A DNA stretch of 64,000 nt from Candidatus Bathyarchaeota archaeon (GCA_026014665.1 JAOZHX010000004.1:18169-82168); one strand, 5' to 3'. Positions 34,696 through 42,883 are shown, counted from the stretch's first letter. Notes: generated from the sequence alone by a model not told the origin. Translations and numbers: made by a program.

Positions 34696-35024
34696 TGGAT
34701 GACTTAAAGAAAATGAACCTGATTTTTGATTTTAGCTCAAACTGGTATGTTTTGCTGTCTGCATTTTTGATAGCTTGGGCTGTTTTGCTGGTTGCACGTA
34801 GGGGTCGGGTTAAACGTGAAGTCAAAGAGCAGGTGTTTTTGGCTTTGGGCGGCATGGCTTCTTTGGCGCTTATGGAATTTTTTGCTGTGTCCACGGGGTT
34901 ATGGAACTATACGCCGGGCAACTGGCCAATCATATTGTGGCCCACTTATTTTGTGGCTATTTTGTTTGGTTATCAACTATTGCGTTCAATCGAGGGCTTG
35001 CTTTGGCATAGGCCCGTTGTATAA
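34695..35024 (+). CDS. Small membrane protein, about three TM segments
   Basis: 109 residues. Hydrophobic stretches at about 15-33 (WYVLLSAFLIAWAVLLVA), 46-66 (VFLALGGMASLALMEFFAV) and 78-98 (PIILWPTYFVAILFGYQLL) with a basic loop RRGRVKREVKE between the first two. Start overlaps the upstream stop by one base. No family recognised. Confidence 0.65.
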   Translation: MDDLKKMNLIFDFSSNWYVLLSAFLIAWAVLLVARRGRVKREVKEQVFLALGGMASLALMEFFAVSTGLWNYTPGNWPIILWPTYFVAILFGYQLLRSIEGLLWHRPVV

Positions 35025-35138
35025 ATTAACATCGAAGCAGCTCTCAAATTTTCGAGCGTTAACACGGCAGCAATAAAGGAACAGGCTAAAAAGGATGGCA
35101 TGCTAAAGGTGCTTGATGCTTTAGGCTTCAAAGCTTAA
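35025..35138 (+). pseudogene. Possible C-terminal remnant of a lost gene
   Basis: In the same frame as the gene above, directly after its stop, 37 codons read like the end of a globular protein (EAALKFSSVNTAAIKEQAK, then DGMLKVLDALGFKA) and close with TAA at 35136. There is no ATG, GTG or TTG near its beginning. It may be the tail of a gene removed by deletion. Weak evidence. Confidence 0.25.
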
Positions 35139-35161
35139 ATACCATTCTCACTATTTTCATA

Positions 35162-35689
35162 TTGGTCGTGTTTTCATTGTCTTATAGTAGGAGTACTTCT
35201 CACGGAGTTGCTATTTGGGTTGGAAAGCCTTGGGTTACCCCCATAGCCATCTTTCGCACCCTTGGCATCGTCATAGTCGCTATACTCTTTCTTTTGGTGG
35301 AAAACTATTTTGGCATAGCTATAGCCTACGTAGTCGGCATGCCTCTTTACCTTTGGACACTTCTTGCTTTTGCCATCATTTGGCTGGTGGCGATGATTGG
35401 GCTGCTGATCTTTTGGGCTTCAAACTCCTATGTCTTGCGGCAAGATGGCTTAGAAATCAGGCGCGGCATAGTGCGATTGCATTCATTTGTAGTTACGCCA
35501 GCTGGGTTTGGCGATTTGATGGTCGACCAATCGTTGGGCGGGAGGATTTTCGGTTATGGAGATTTAACTGTTAATTCGCAGGGTGAACGAGAAACCAGGT
35601 TGCGCCTAGTTCGATCGCCTTTTAACAGGGCGGATATCATCAGGGATATAATGGGCAAGCCTATTGTTCGTTTTGAAGAGCGTGCTTAA
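35162..35689 (+). CDS. Membrane protein with bacterial PH-like (bPH2) domain
   Basis: Two transmembrane helices (FRTLGIVIVAILFLLV and LWTLLAFAIIWLVAMIGLLIFW) followed by SNSYVLRQDGLEIRRGIVRLHSFVVTPAGFGDLMVDQSLGGRIFGYGDLTVNSQG, the YdbS/bPH2 beta domain at the membrane face. 175 residues. Start TTG 35162 or GTG 35168; a TATA-like gcttaaata at 35133-35141 implies an almost leaderless mRNA. Confidence 0.75.
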   Translation: MVVFSLSYSRSTSHGVAIWVGKPWVTPIAIFRTLGIVIVAILFLLVENYFGIAIAYVVGMPLYLWTLLAFAIIWLVAMIGLLIFWASNSYVLRQDGLEIRRGIVRLHSFVVTPAGFGDLMVDQSLGGRIFGYGDLTVNSQGERETRLRLVRSPFNRADIIRDIMGKPIVRFEERA

Positions 35690-35874
35690 AGGTTTGTGCG
35701 GTGACCCCTGGAGTTAGCCGTCTGGCAAATCTTTGTAAAAATGTTCATTGTTTATCTATAAAACAGTTTATTTGCATGATTTTTCTTAATTTATATGAAT
35801 AATTCTCAATTCCATTTATATCTATATTCATTCATTTTAGAGTCAGAGCAAAACCAAAGGATGTGGAAAATGGC

Positions 35875-35988
35875 ATGTTTGATTTGGCAACTCTGGTAGC
35901 GGTTGCGGGCCTGTTTGCCTTGCCCTTCATATTTATGTTATACGTCCGATTGCGCATTTGGCACGCGCTAAGAGCGTTGGCGGGGTGA
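35875..35988 (+). CDS. Possible 37-aa single-TM micro-protein
   Basis: ATG 35875 opens MFDLATLVAVAGLFALPFIFMLYVRLRIWHALRALAG, one hydrophobic helix followed by a basic tail, ending at TGA 35986. The surrounding 490 bases (35690-36178) hold nothing else I can support, apart from AT-rich promoter-like sequence (ttatatctatattcattc) near 35815-35835. No strong SD, so it is tentative. Confidence 0.35.
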   Translation: MFDLATLVAVAGLFALPFIFMLYVRLRIWHALRALAG

Positions 35989-36178
35989 GTGGTGTGTATA
36001 GCACGATTATACTGGATTGCCAAACCAAAACATCCATCCCCTGCTCGCAGGATTGCATAGCCTACAAAACCTGTACTGCTCGGAAAAAACGTTAGCATGT
36101 GAGTATATACATGCATGTTACATAGCCTTATAAGCGGATCTAAGCATTCTGGAAAGCCCCAACAGGAGGCGAAAAAAA

Positions 36179-36304
36179 GTGCTCAGTCGAGATTGCGATG
36201 GCTGCGAAATGCTGCATATGTGCAGTGAACGTTACAGACGCGTCAGCAAAGACGAGAAAGTTTACTGCCCAGACGGCACAGCCCACCTAGTAGATCAAAA
36301 CTAA
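36179..36304 (+). CDS. Cys-rich micro-protein (41 aa)
   Basis: GTG start with a perfect aggagg 9 bp upstream. Cysteines at positions 6, 9, 15 and 30 (DCDGCEMLHMC...VYC), the number needed to bind one zinc or an iron-sulfur cluster. Charged middle (RRVSKDEK). Not an established family to me. It lies alone between promoter-like DNA and the HhH gene. Confidence 0.6.
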   Translation: MLSRDCDGCEMLHMCSERYRRVSKDEKVYCPDGTAHLVDQN

Positions 36305-36387
36305 TCCCCTTATCATATCTTTATTTTTGTAACAGTAAGGTAAGGCAAAAATGCAAGCCAACCATAATAAAGCTAAAGGCGATTGGC

Positions 36388-36918
36388 ATGGATAAAGCTG
36401 ATTTCTTGGCTTGGAGCCGCAAATATGACAAAGCGTTCGGTTGGCAGGTGCAGAGAGAGCGAGAACTCGGAAGCAGGTTTAGGAAAAACAAGGTGTTGAC
36501 AATGGCGGATTTGGCTTCGATTGTGGATTGGAAGTTTAATTTAGAAAGCTCAAAAAAAGCCCGTGCTCAAGAACTAGTTACTCGGAATAATGAAGAAAAA
36601 ATAGCCGCTCTAACCAGCCAAGCTCTTTGTTTACCCCAAATAGATGATGTTTACCGAATGAACTGTTTAACCATGCTTGAAGGCATCAGCCCTGTGCTTG
36701 CAAGCGTAATCTTGGCTTTTTTTGCCCCTCACCAATACGGCATTTTTGACGTACATGTCTGGAAACCTCTGCTCGGTAACCCACCGTCTAACCTCTACCA
36801 AACACAAAACTACGTCAGACTTTTAGCCGCTATGCGAAAAACCGCTGCCAAGCACAACCTTGATGTTCGAGTCGTCGATAAAGCACTATACAAAAAGAGC
36901 TTGGATGAGGAAAAATAG
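36388..36918 (+). CDS. Helix-hairpin-helix-like protein
   Basis: 176 residues, all helical. LTMLEGISPVLASVILAFFAPHQYGIFDVHVWKPL fits the HhH pattern of DNA glycosylase-like proteins (LxGIGxxxAxxIL...x(I/V)D...W), though the catalytic Lys/Asp pair of true HhH-GPD enzymes cannot be confirmed. The first part (ADLASIVDWKFNL) is shared by uncharacterised prokaryotic relatives. Likely a DNA-related host protein of unknown role. Confidence 0.55.
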   Translation: MDKADFLAWSRKYDKAFGWQVQRERELGSRFRKNKVLTMADLASIVDWKFNLESSKKARAQELVTRNNEEKIAALTSQALCLPQIDDVYRMNCLTMLEGISPVLASVILAFFAPHQYGIFDVHVWKPLLGNPPSNLYQTQNYVRLLAAMRKTAAKHNLDVRVVDKALYKKSLDEEK

Positions 36919-36998
36919 CAAGCTGTTGCTTGTAAGCTTTATTTTAAATTTAACGTTTAGTTATTGTTCCGGGGCTTTTTTGGGCATGCATTTAGAAC

Positions 36999-37478
36999 TT
37001 AGGTAAGCTTCTTTGTCATGACGTATGCGTCTTCGCCGTCAGAGTAGTAGCCACTTATTGTTCGAGTGACTTCAAAGCCCAATCGCTTATACAATGAAAT
37101 TGCGGCTTCATTGGTTACACGCACTTCAAGGAAGCCTTGTTTTGCCTTATAATACTCCATGCCTTCTAGCGCACGTTTGATGAGCGCTTGCGCTACGCCT
37201 TTGCGTCTTTCTTTGGGCATAACTGCTATGGAAACTATGTGTCCTTTGCGTATTAAGCCGCCGAACCCATAGTTTGACAATCCAACTTCGATGCGACACA
37301 TGATGTAGCCAATTATTTTTCCTTCGTTCTCGGCCACTATGAAAGTTTCGGGGAAACGTTGGTGCAAATCCACGAAGAAGAAGTCGGTGTAGTTTTCGGG
37401 AAGGCAGACGCGGTTTATTTGCATAACACTCTGCAAGTCATCAGGAGTAAATTTGCGTAGCGTGAAGGTTTGTTGCAT
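36999..37478 (-). CDS. GNAT N-acetyltransferase (RimI/Ard1-like)
   Basis: Acetyl-CoA-dependent N-terminal protein acetyltransferase. FTPDDLQSVMQINRVCLPENY, then IVSIAVMPKERRKGVAQALIKRALEGM with the Q/RxxGxA CoA-binding loop, LEVRVTNEAAISLYKRLGFEVTRTISGYYSDGEDAYVM, the full RimI-type ending. Met at 37478 starts the conserved part; an ATG at 37502 is possible. 159-167 residues. Confidence 0.9.
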   Translation of the reverse strand: MQQTFTLRKFTPDDLQSVMQINRVCLPENYTDFFFVDLHQRFPETFIVAENEGKIIGYIMCRIEVGLSNYGFGGLIRKGHIVSIAVMPKERRKGVAQALIKRALEGMEYYKAKQGFLEVRVTNEAAISLYKRLGFEVTRTISGYYSDGEDAYVMTKKLT

Positions 37479-37570
37479 CTTTTCGCCTTGCCTAAACCAC
37501 ATTCAGCCGACTGAACTTAAAGTTTACGCTTTAGAAACAAACCATCCACAGAATGTCGGGGCGAGGTATG

Positions 37571-38854
37571 TTAAGTTTTGTTTTCTTCTGGAGCCTTAAA
37601 CACTGGTAAAGTGTGATTTCCATATGGCATGGCCAAGATTCGCGATGCGGAGCCTGCAAGCTTAAGCGCTTCGGTGAGTGCATCGTTTACGGCTCGGGCA
37701 GTTTTCAGTTTGAATACGCTTGTGGCGTAGTAGTCAGGCATGGATGAAACAAGAATTATTTGGTGGTTTTGGAGGGCTTTTAGGAGGTAGTAGGCTTTGT
37801 GTCCTCCCATGACAAAGTTGCGTTTGATTTCGCGTTCGACGTTTTTTAGGTCGCCTAGCCGTGTCATCCAGTCGTAGAAGACTTGGTTGCCGTGTCCTTC
37901 TGGGCATTCGGCGACTAAGATGATCACGCCCCCACGTTTTACTGCGTCGAGTGCGTTGTCCAGTCCCTTGTATGCTTGGTAGAGGTTTATGTCTGCCGGG
38001 TGGCCGCCTGCACTGACGATGATTACGTCGGCTCTGCGGTCTATCGTCACTTTATACATTTCATCAACTAGTTTAGTAGCTTCTATGAATGCCTGCTCAA
38101 GGTCTCCAGCGAAAGCTTTGACGATTTCACCCTTCTTGTTTTCAACAACATTGAGTATGAAATCTATTTTGGCAAGCCGTGCCGCTTCAGTCATGTCGAT
38201 GTGCACAGGGTTTCCTTCAAGGTTTCCTGTTCTTGCGTTTGCGTTCAAAAGCAGGGCGTGGTTTGTCTTGATTGTTTCTTCGCCGCATACAGCTGGCAGA
38301 ACGCTTTTTCTTCCGCCACCAAACCCTGCATAATAATGATAGCCGACATCTCCAAGCAGGACTTTCACGTCTGCCTCAGCAAAGGCACGGTTTACATAAA
38401 TTTTGTTACCATATGTTTTAGTGGTGCCGATGTAAACTAAGTCCTGTGCGGTGCAACAGTGACTTATTGTTTTTACTCGTTTGAGGGCTTCTTCTCCCAG
38501 CAGTTCAGCGGCTTCCTCTGGCTTAACGGCTCGATGCGTGCCGCAACCAAAAAATACCGTGATGTTTTCGTCTTTGACTCCTGCGCTGTTAAGCTCGGCG
38601 AGGACTGGCAACAGCATTTTTTCGCTGGGTGCCTTGCGGGTAGCGTCGTCCACGACGATGGCGACTTTGCTCTCAGGCTTGACAATTTCACATAATCGTT
38701 TGGTGCCGATGGGTTCCTTCAGCGCCCGTTCAACCTCTGCTTTTGCATCCGGCGCCCCAGGTTGCTCCTTAGGCTCTATGGTGCCCAGCAGATTTCGGGC
38801 TGGAATACGGACGCATACGTCGGTTTTTCCGTAGGGTAACCAAACATCAACCAT
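37571..38854 (-). CDS. larA: Nickel-dependent lactate racemase family protein (LarA)
   Basis: 427 residues of the LarA/DUF2088 family, which racemise or epimerise 2-hydroxyacids using the nickel-pincer nucleotide. Seen: FGCGTHRAV with a catalytic-type histidine, GDVGYHYYAGFGGGRKSVLPAVCG with the second histidine and the lysine that holds the cofactor, and VSAGGHPADINLYQAYKGLDNA near the end. No larB, larC or larE cofactor-synthesis genes are in the window. Substrate may not be lactate. Confidence 0.88.
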   Translation of the reverse strand: MVDVWLPYGKTDVCVRIPARNLLGTIEPKEQPGAPDAKAEVERALKEPIGTKRLCEIVKPESKVAIVVDDATRKAPSEKMLLPVLAELNSAGVKDENITVFFGCGTHRAVKPEEAAELLGEEALKRVKTISHCCTAQDLVYIGTTKTYGNKIYVNRAFAEADVKVLLGDVGYHYYAGFGGGRKSVLPAVCGEETIKTNHALLLNANARTGNLEGNPVHIDMTEAARLAKIDFILNVVENKKGEIVKAFAGDLEQAFIEATKLVDEMYKVTIDRRADVIIVSAGGHPADINLYQAYKGLDNALDAVKRGGVIILVAECPEGHGNQVFYDWMTRLGDLKNVEREIKRNFVMGGHKAYYLLKALQNHQIILVSSMPDYYATSVFKLKTARAVNDALTEALKLAGSASRILAMPYGNHTLPVFKAPEENKT

Positions 38855-39320
38855 GCCAAGTCACGTTCAATTTAAATGTAGTCGGCGTAAGAACCTATTA
38901 AGCGTTGTCAAAATGACCCTTGAAACTCCACGCGATTAGTCATCTTCGACTTTAAGAAAAGCTCGGGGTTGCATCTCTGAAGTACATTGCCGATTTTGTC
39001 TAAATTTATCTATTTTCTCTCCTGTATACATCACAGTTTTGATTCATCAAATCAGGGTAAGCCAGAAGCTCATAGGTTCCCCAACACCGCTCCCTTCCTT
39101 AACTTTCAGGTTTCTCCAAACTCGAACAAGCGTTTTGCGGAATTCTACAATCGGCTCTACCTCAAAAAGAAAGTAATCAAGCTTTTTTTAAGACCAAACG
39201 TTTGCAGGAACAACCGCGAGCTTTATATTTATAGGGGGAGGGGGGGGGGTTCTCGCAAGAGCAACTCAAAACCAAATTTTATTTATTCCCGAGAAGAATT
39301 AACTCGAGCCACTTTGAAAC
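38855..39320. other. Non-coding stretch with a G10 run
   Basis: No gene is supported. An open frame runs through from 38987 into aIF1 but its upstream part lacks an SD and has an unlikely composition. TATA-like tttatatttatag at 39222-39234 is followed by ggggg-a and ten consecutive G (39240-39249), very unusual in this AT-leaning DNA. Confidence 0.4.
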
Positions 39321-39321
39321 T

Positions 39322-39329
39322 CTTATATA
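39322..39329 (+). promoter_or_regulatory. TATA box of aIF1
   Basis: CTTATATA centred about 33 bp before the ATG at 39359. Archaeal transcription would start close to 39350, giving a leaderless or near-leaderless mRNA and excluding the in-frame ATG at 39341. Confidence 0.6.
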
Positions 39330-39358
39330 CACCGTTGATAATGTCTTTGTTGAGTGTC

Positions 39359-39667
39359 ATGGCTGAAGTTTGTTCAACATGCGGACTACCTAAGGACCTT
39401 TGCGTTTGTGGAGAAATCGAGAAAGAGCAACAACGGATTCGCATACGCCTTGAAACCAGAAAATTCGGACGAGCAACCACCATAATCGACGGCATGGACG
39501 ATAAAAACAGCAACCTTCAAAACGTCGCCCAAAAGCTTAAAACCTACTGCGCATGCGGAGGAACACACAAAAACGGTCAAATTATGCTCCAAGGCGACCA
39601 CCGAGACCGTGTTAAAGAATTTCTCATAAAAATTGGTTACCCACAAGAAAACATCGAACTTCAATAA
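39359..39667 (+). CDS. Translation initiation factor aIF1 (SUI1)
   Basis: 102 residues: an N-terminal zinc-binding CSTCGLPKDLCVCG knuckle as in many archaeal SUI1 proteins, then RIRIRLETRKFGRATTIIDGMD, LKTYCACGGTHKNGQIMLQGDHRDRVKEFLIKIGY, the conserved SUI1 core. It scans for and checks the start codon on the small ribosomal subunit. Start at 39359 from promoter position. Confidence 0.95.
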   Translation: MAEVCSTCGLPKDLCVCGEIEKEQQRIRIRLETRKFGRATTIIDGMDDKNSNLQNVAQKLKTYCACGGTHKNGQIMLQGDHRDRVKEFLIKIGYPQENIELQ

Positions 39668-39703
39668 CGCAATACTCCCAAACCAAACAACCGGTGTGCC
39701 AAA

Positions 39704-39931
39704 ATGAAAAAAATAGATAACTTACGCGAAATCTTCCAAAACACAAAACACCGCAGACCCTGCCACATCTACTGTCCAAGATGCGCCAGCCCAAAAATCC
39801 AACTGAACAGTAGCCTAGCCGTTTGGTTAACGCCAAAACAATACTACTGCCCCGAGTGCGGATACATCGGCACCATAGTTATGGAACTCGAAGAAGATCC
39901 TCAAACAAACCAAGAAAAAACAGAAACTTAA
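39704..39931 (+). CDS. Zinc-ribbon protein (75 aa)
   Basis: CHIYCPRCASPKIQLNSSLAVWLTPKQYYCPECGYIGTIVMELEED: two CxxC knuckles around a beta hairpin, followed by an acidic tail. Archaeal proteins of this type are often found next to basal transcription and translation genes. It starts 37 bp after aIF1 and is probably cotranscribed, convergent with TFB. No defined function. Confidence 0.75.
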   Translation: MKKIDNLREIFQNTKHRRPCHIYCPRCASPKIQLNSSLAVWLTPKQYYCPECGYIGTIVMELEEDPQTNQEKTET

Positions 39932-39954
39932 ATCAAAGAAAAATGTGGGAATGC

Positions 39955-40902
39955 CTAATCAGGCAACTCAAGATTCAACTGTTTTTTAAGCGTCTTGTAG
40001 CGATTACGTACAGTAACCTCAGTTACGCCCGCAGCTTCAGCAATGTCTTTTTGCGTCTTCTTCTCGTTGTTCTGCAAACACGCAATGTAGAGTGCAGCAG
40101 CAGCCAACCCCATCGGATCCTTTCCTGCAGCAGCACGTTTTCGCCTAGCTTCACGCAAGATGTTTATAGCAGCACCCTGTGTCTTTCCTGAAATCCCTGT
40201 TTTCTCCGCTATCTTCGAAACATACGTCAAAGGATCGGCAATCGGCATGTGAACCTCCAATTCGCGCAACAACAACCGATAGCACCTAGCAACATCTTTC
40301 TTATCGACTAAACTAGCTTCAGCAATTTCACGCAACGTACGCGGCGTACCGCTTCCACGACAAGCAGCATACAACGCAGCAGCAGCGATAGCAGCAATGG
40401 AGCGTCCACGAACCAAACCCTTATCAAGGGCTTTCCTGTAAACGACAGCAGCTTTTTCTTTAATCGGTGGTGGAATGTAGACTTTATCGGATAACCGGTC
40501 AAGTTCAGCCATGGCTTGAGCCAAGTTGCGGTCAATCGAGGAGTGCACTCGGCTTCTAATCTGCCATTTCCTCAAGCGCCACATCTGCAACCTAGTTGAA
40601 AGCGGCAACTTCCTGCCAAACGCATCGCGATCCACCTGGCTAATCGCAGTGGACAAGCCTTTATCATGGACAGAATAAGATGTGGGGACACCGACGCGGC
40701 TTCTGGAAGCTTTCTCTTCTTGGGTAAACGCACGCCACTCTGGTCCTTTATCCATCATCTGCTCATAGAGAACCAAACCACAGTCGCCACAAACAGTCTC
40801 ACCTGTATCGTAATCATGAACTAGGTTCTCGCCACCGCACTCTGGACACTTATCAGCAGAGCGCTGGGTTGCTCGTTGGGGGGCTTCTTTTTTTAGACTC
40901 AT
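39955..40902 (-). CDS. tfb: Transcription initiation factor IIB
   Basis: 315 residues. N-terminal zinc ribbon CPECGGENLVHDYDTGETVCGDCGLVL, then the B-reader region (GPEWRAFTQEEKASRSRVGVP) and two cyclin repeats, the second ending with the BRE-binding HTH KTQKDIAEAAGVTEVTVRNRYKTLKKQL. It bridges TBP-bound promoter DNA and RNA polymerase. The TATA-like tttaatattta at about 41003-41013 (read on the minus strand) lies about 105 bp upstream. Confidence 0.97.
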   Translation of the reverse strand: MSLKKEAPQRATQRSADKCPECGGENLVHDYDTGETVCGDCGLVLYEQMMDKGPEWRAFTQEEKASRSRVGVPTSYSVHDKGLSTAISQVDRDAFGRKLPLSTRLQMWRLRKWQIRSRVHSSIDRNLAQAMAELDRLSDKVYIPPPIKEKAAVVYRKALDKGLVRGRSIAAIAAAALYAACRGSGTPRTLREIAEASLVDKKDVARCYRLLLRELEVHMPIADPLTYVSKIAEKTGISGKTQGAAINILREARRKRAAAGKDPMGLAAAALYIACLQNNEKKTQKDIAEAAGVTEVTVRNRYKTLKKQLNLELPD

Positions 40903-41240
40903 ATCTTCCTACCTCACTTGGAAATGCGTAGAACCGTCACCATAGGCCAATCTGGCTAGAAATAGTACATTCGGCCCGCGCAAACTAAGCTGAGTAACAG
41001 ATTTAATATTTAAGCTTTATGGTTTATTAAACCTATTGCACACAATACAATCGATTTCCGCACCATAGATAAACCCTGTGGATGGAAATTAACGTAAGAA
41101 TGTGTAAAAGTGCCGGCGCCGCAGCGTTAAAAAATCAAGCAGTACTCTCTACCTTTCAAGCTTTCGAGGTCATGCGAGTATTCCATCTCAACAAAATAGG
41201 GGAACTCTTATTAAGAAAAAATATGCCCTTTAACCTCTAA
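40903..41240. other. Non-coding region between TFB and tRNA-Gln
   Basis: Divergent promoter region. TFB promoter elements lie near 41003-41013. I see no gene or strong repeat; cggcgccgcagcg near 41113 is a short GC-rich island. Confidence 0.4.
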
Positions 41241-41250
41241 TTATAAATAA
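41241..41250 (+). promoter_or_regulatory. TATA box of tRNA-Gln
   Basis: TTATAAATAA ends 28 bp before the first base of the mature tRNA, the expected archaeal spacing for a transcript with a very short 5' leader. Confidence 0.6.
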
Positions 41251-41278
41251 AAGAACGCTTAAGTTGAAGCGGTGCTGC

Positions 41279-41351
41279 AGCCCGTTGGTGTAGTGGTCAA
41301 GCATATCGGGCTTTGGACCCGACGACGAGAGTTCGAATCTCTCACGGGCTA
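41279..41351 (+). tRNA. tRNA-Gln (anticodon TTG)
   Basis: 73 bases fold into a cloverleaf. Acceptor stem agcccgt pairs with acgggct at 41344-41350, discriminator A. The anticodon arm tcggg-ctttgga-cccga has loop CTTTGGA and anticodon TTG. The T arm gagag-ttcgaat-ctctc is perfect. No intron and no encoded CCA, as is common in archaea. Confidence 0.95.
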
Positions 41352-41455
41352 CTTAACTCTCTACATAATTTCAGAAGAAATGACAAAAGCCTTTGGGCAT
41401 TAAGAAACAGCGAAAAATACAACTTAGAGCGTGTTATGAAGCGGTCGACCCTTGG

Positions 41456-41489
41456 ATGGGCAAGTTCCACGTGGCCAAGTTAAGCCCAT
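41456..41489 (+). ncRNA. Possible structured RNA downstream of tRNA-Gln
   Basis: ATGGGC (41456-41461) pairs perfectly with GCCCAT (41484-41489); TTGG (41452-41455) could also pair with CCAA (41475-41478) as a pseudoknot. The surrounding 41352-41605 holds no gene. The piece aagttaagccc recalls 5S rRNA but the rest does not match. Low-confidence RNA candidate. Confidence 0.25.
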
Positions 41490-41608
41490 GGCGGTGTTAG
41501 ATGCTCCCTAGCTTACTTAAGATTTTGGAAAAGCTCGCAGATTCTAAACTCATGGAATATCGTCGAGCAATGGCGTTTAAGAGATTACTTAATTTTCTTA
41601 TAATAAAA

Positions 41609-41626
41609 TTTAAATATTGTTATAAT
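41609..41626. promoter_or_regulatory. Shared metal-island element, copy 1
   Basis: TTTAAATATTGTTATAAT, 53-70 bp before the gene at 41679. It includes a TATA-like TTTAAATA and matches the element before the second ferredoxin gene (42465-42482) at 17 of 18 positions. Probably promoter plus operator for an ArsR-type regulator of the island. Confidence 0.5.
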
Positions 41627-41678
41627 CTGTAGGATAGACTGTAATATCTTCACTCTGCTTAGGAATTCGTGATAAGTA

Positions 41679-42002
41679 ATGTCCGAGGGGCATGTGAGAA
41701 TCAGAAGTTGGGAAGAATTCAAACGCTTAGTTGATGAAAAGAAGCCTGGATCAATCGTTTTTATTCTTGAACAAAACGGCTTCTCACCAAACAAAGAACT
41801 CACAACTCTAAAGCTAATAATGCTCCACGATAAGCGCTATTACATGTTCTACGACTTTCCGAAGGGCGATGCTCTTAGAGAGACAGGCATCGCATTTCAT
41901 AAGGACAAGAACGGCATTCCTAACTTGGATGAGGATGAAGTCAAGGCTTTTCTGGAAAAACAGTTCCCGAACTTAAAAATTTATTCATTCTGGACAGCAT
42001 GA
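41679..42002 (+). CDS. Unknown protein upstream of ferredoxin (107 aa)
   Basis: Soluble alpha/beta protein: IRSWEEFKRLVDEKKPGSIVFILEQNGFSPNKELTTLKLIMLHDKRYYMFYDFPKGD. No cysteine or metal motif visible. 15 bp before a ferredoxin gene and behind a shared metal-island promoter element, so it probably acts with the ferredoxin. Family not recognised. Confidence 0.7.
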   Translation: MSEGHVRIRSWEEFKRLVDEKKPGSIVFILEQNGFSPNKELTTLKLIMLHDKRYYMFYDFPKGDALRETGIAFHKDKNGIPNLDEDEVKAFLEKQFPNLKIYSFWTA

Positions 42003-42017
42003 GAAGAGGTAATCTGA

Positions 42018-42320
42018 ATGGCTGAAAGAGTATTTCATGGGGTTTCCAGAAGTAAGATACCTTGGTATCCAACCATAGACTATAAAAAATGCCTCTCATG
42101 CGGAAAATGCCTAGAGTTTTGCAAGCACGGCGTCTTCGATTTTGAGGAGAAGCAAGGAAAAAGGGTGCCTTTTGTGAAGAATGCTGATAACTGTATTGTT
42201 TACTGTAACAGTTGCGACGCCATATGCCCATCAGCCGCTATTAGTCATCCTTCAAAACTGGAGATTGGAAAAATTATCAGCGAACTAAGGAAAAGGATTG
42301 AACTACGAACGAATCGCTAA
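42018..42320 (+). CDS. Small 2[4Fe-4S] ferredoxin, copy 1
   Basis: 100 residues. Cluster motifs: CLSCGKCLEFC (CxxCxxCxxxC) and CIVYCNSCDAICP (Cx3CxxCxxxCP); the Cx3C spacing in the second differs from standard bacterial ferredoxins. Shares the frame IPWxPxIDYxKCxxCGKC...AIxHPS with the protein at 42515, so the two are paralogs. Possible electron carrier for metal or arsenate reduction; partner unknown. Confidence 0.85.
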   Translation: MAERVFHGVSRSKIPWYPTIDYKKCLSCGKCLEFCKHGVFDFEEKQGKRVPFVKNADNCIVYCNSCDAICPSAAISHPSKLEIGKIISELRKRIELRTNR

Positions 42321-42458
42321 ATCGCTTATCTTCCTGCCTATTTAAAAGAAGAGGATGATGTGAGACAAGAGCAAACAAGCGACGATGTCTTTTCTCGTAT
42401 GCACAATTGATTTTCTGGTTATCCGCATCATCGCCTGATAATTTTTAACGAGTTAATA

Positions 42459-42482
42459 ACAATATTTAAATATTGTGATAAT
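42459..42482. promoter_or_regulatory. Perfect 18-bp palindrome plus shared element, copy 2
   Basis: ACAATATTTAAATATTGT (42459-42476) is a perfect palindrome; TTTAAATATTGTGATAAT (42465-42482) is the shared element. It lies 33-56 bp before the second ferredoxin ATG and includes the likely TATA box, so a bound repressor would block TBP. Confidence 0.55.
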
Positions 42483-42514
42483 TTCTATATGTCCTAAAAA
42501 AAGAGTGACAAAAC

Positions 42515-42796
42515 ATGTCTGAAGAAACATATGAGGGGATCCCTCGTGAAAAAATCCCTTGGAACCCAAAGATCGACTACGATAAATGCATAACCTGCGG
42601 AAAATGCGTTGATTACTGTCATGTGGGTGCTTTCAGTTTTGAAGAAAAAGACGGCCAAAAAAGAACGGTGGTAAACCCAAACAAATGCATAGTATTCTGC
42701 AGAGGTTGCGAAGATGTCTGCCCTGCAGGCGCTATAACGCATCCATCGGAAGAGGAAACCCAAAAGATAATCGATGACTTAAAATCAAAAGAATAA
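42515..42796 (+). CDS. Small 2[4Fe-4S] ferredoxin, copy 2
   Basis: 93 residues, about half identical to the ferredoxin at 42018: CITCGKCVDYC and CIVFCRGCEDVCPAGAITHPS. Followed after 87 bp by the P3A ATPase. The duplication and shared promoter element argue that both are made under the same condition but as separate transcripts. Confidence 0.85.
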   Translation: MSEETYEGIPREKIPWNPKIDYDKCITCGKCVDYCHVGAFSFEEKDGQKRTVVNPNKCIVFCRGCEDVCPAGAITHPSEEETQKIIDDLKSKE

Positions 42797-42883
42797 ATAA
42801 GGGGTGTACCACGTTTATCTCTGCCAAATAGCTCTATTTTTTAGCATGATAATTTCAACTTCCAACTTTTCAGAAGTGAGAAA

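Noticed and set aside
38987..39358. Long N-terminal extension of the aIF1 frame
   Set aside because: A TATA box at 39322 places transcription start inside it, and the sequence includes the G10 run; chance open frame.
41421..41520. 5S rRNA-like sequence (aagttaagccc ... gttag)
   Set aside because: The hallmark ccgaac loop and terminal helix are missing and only one short segment matches; not a 5S gene.
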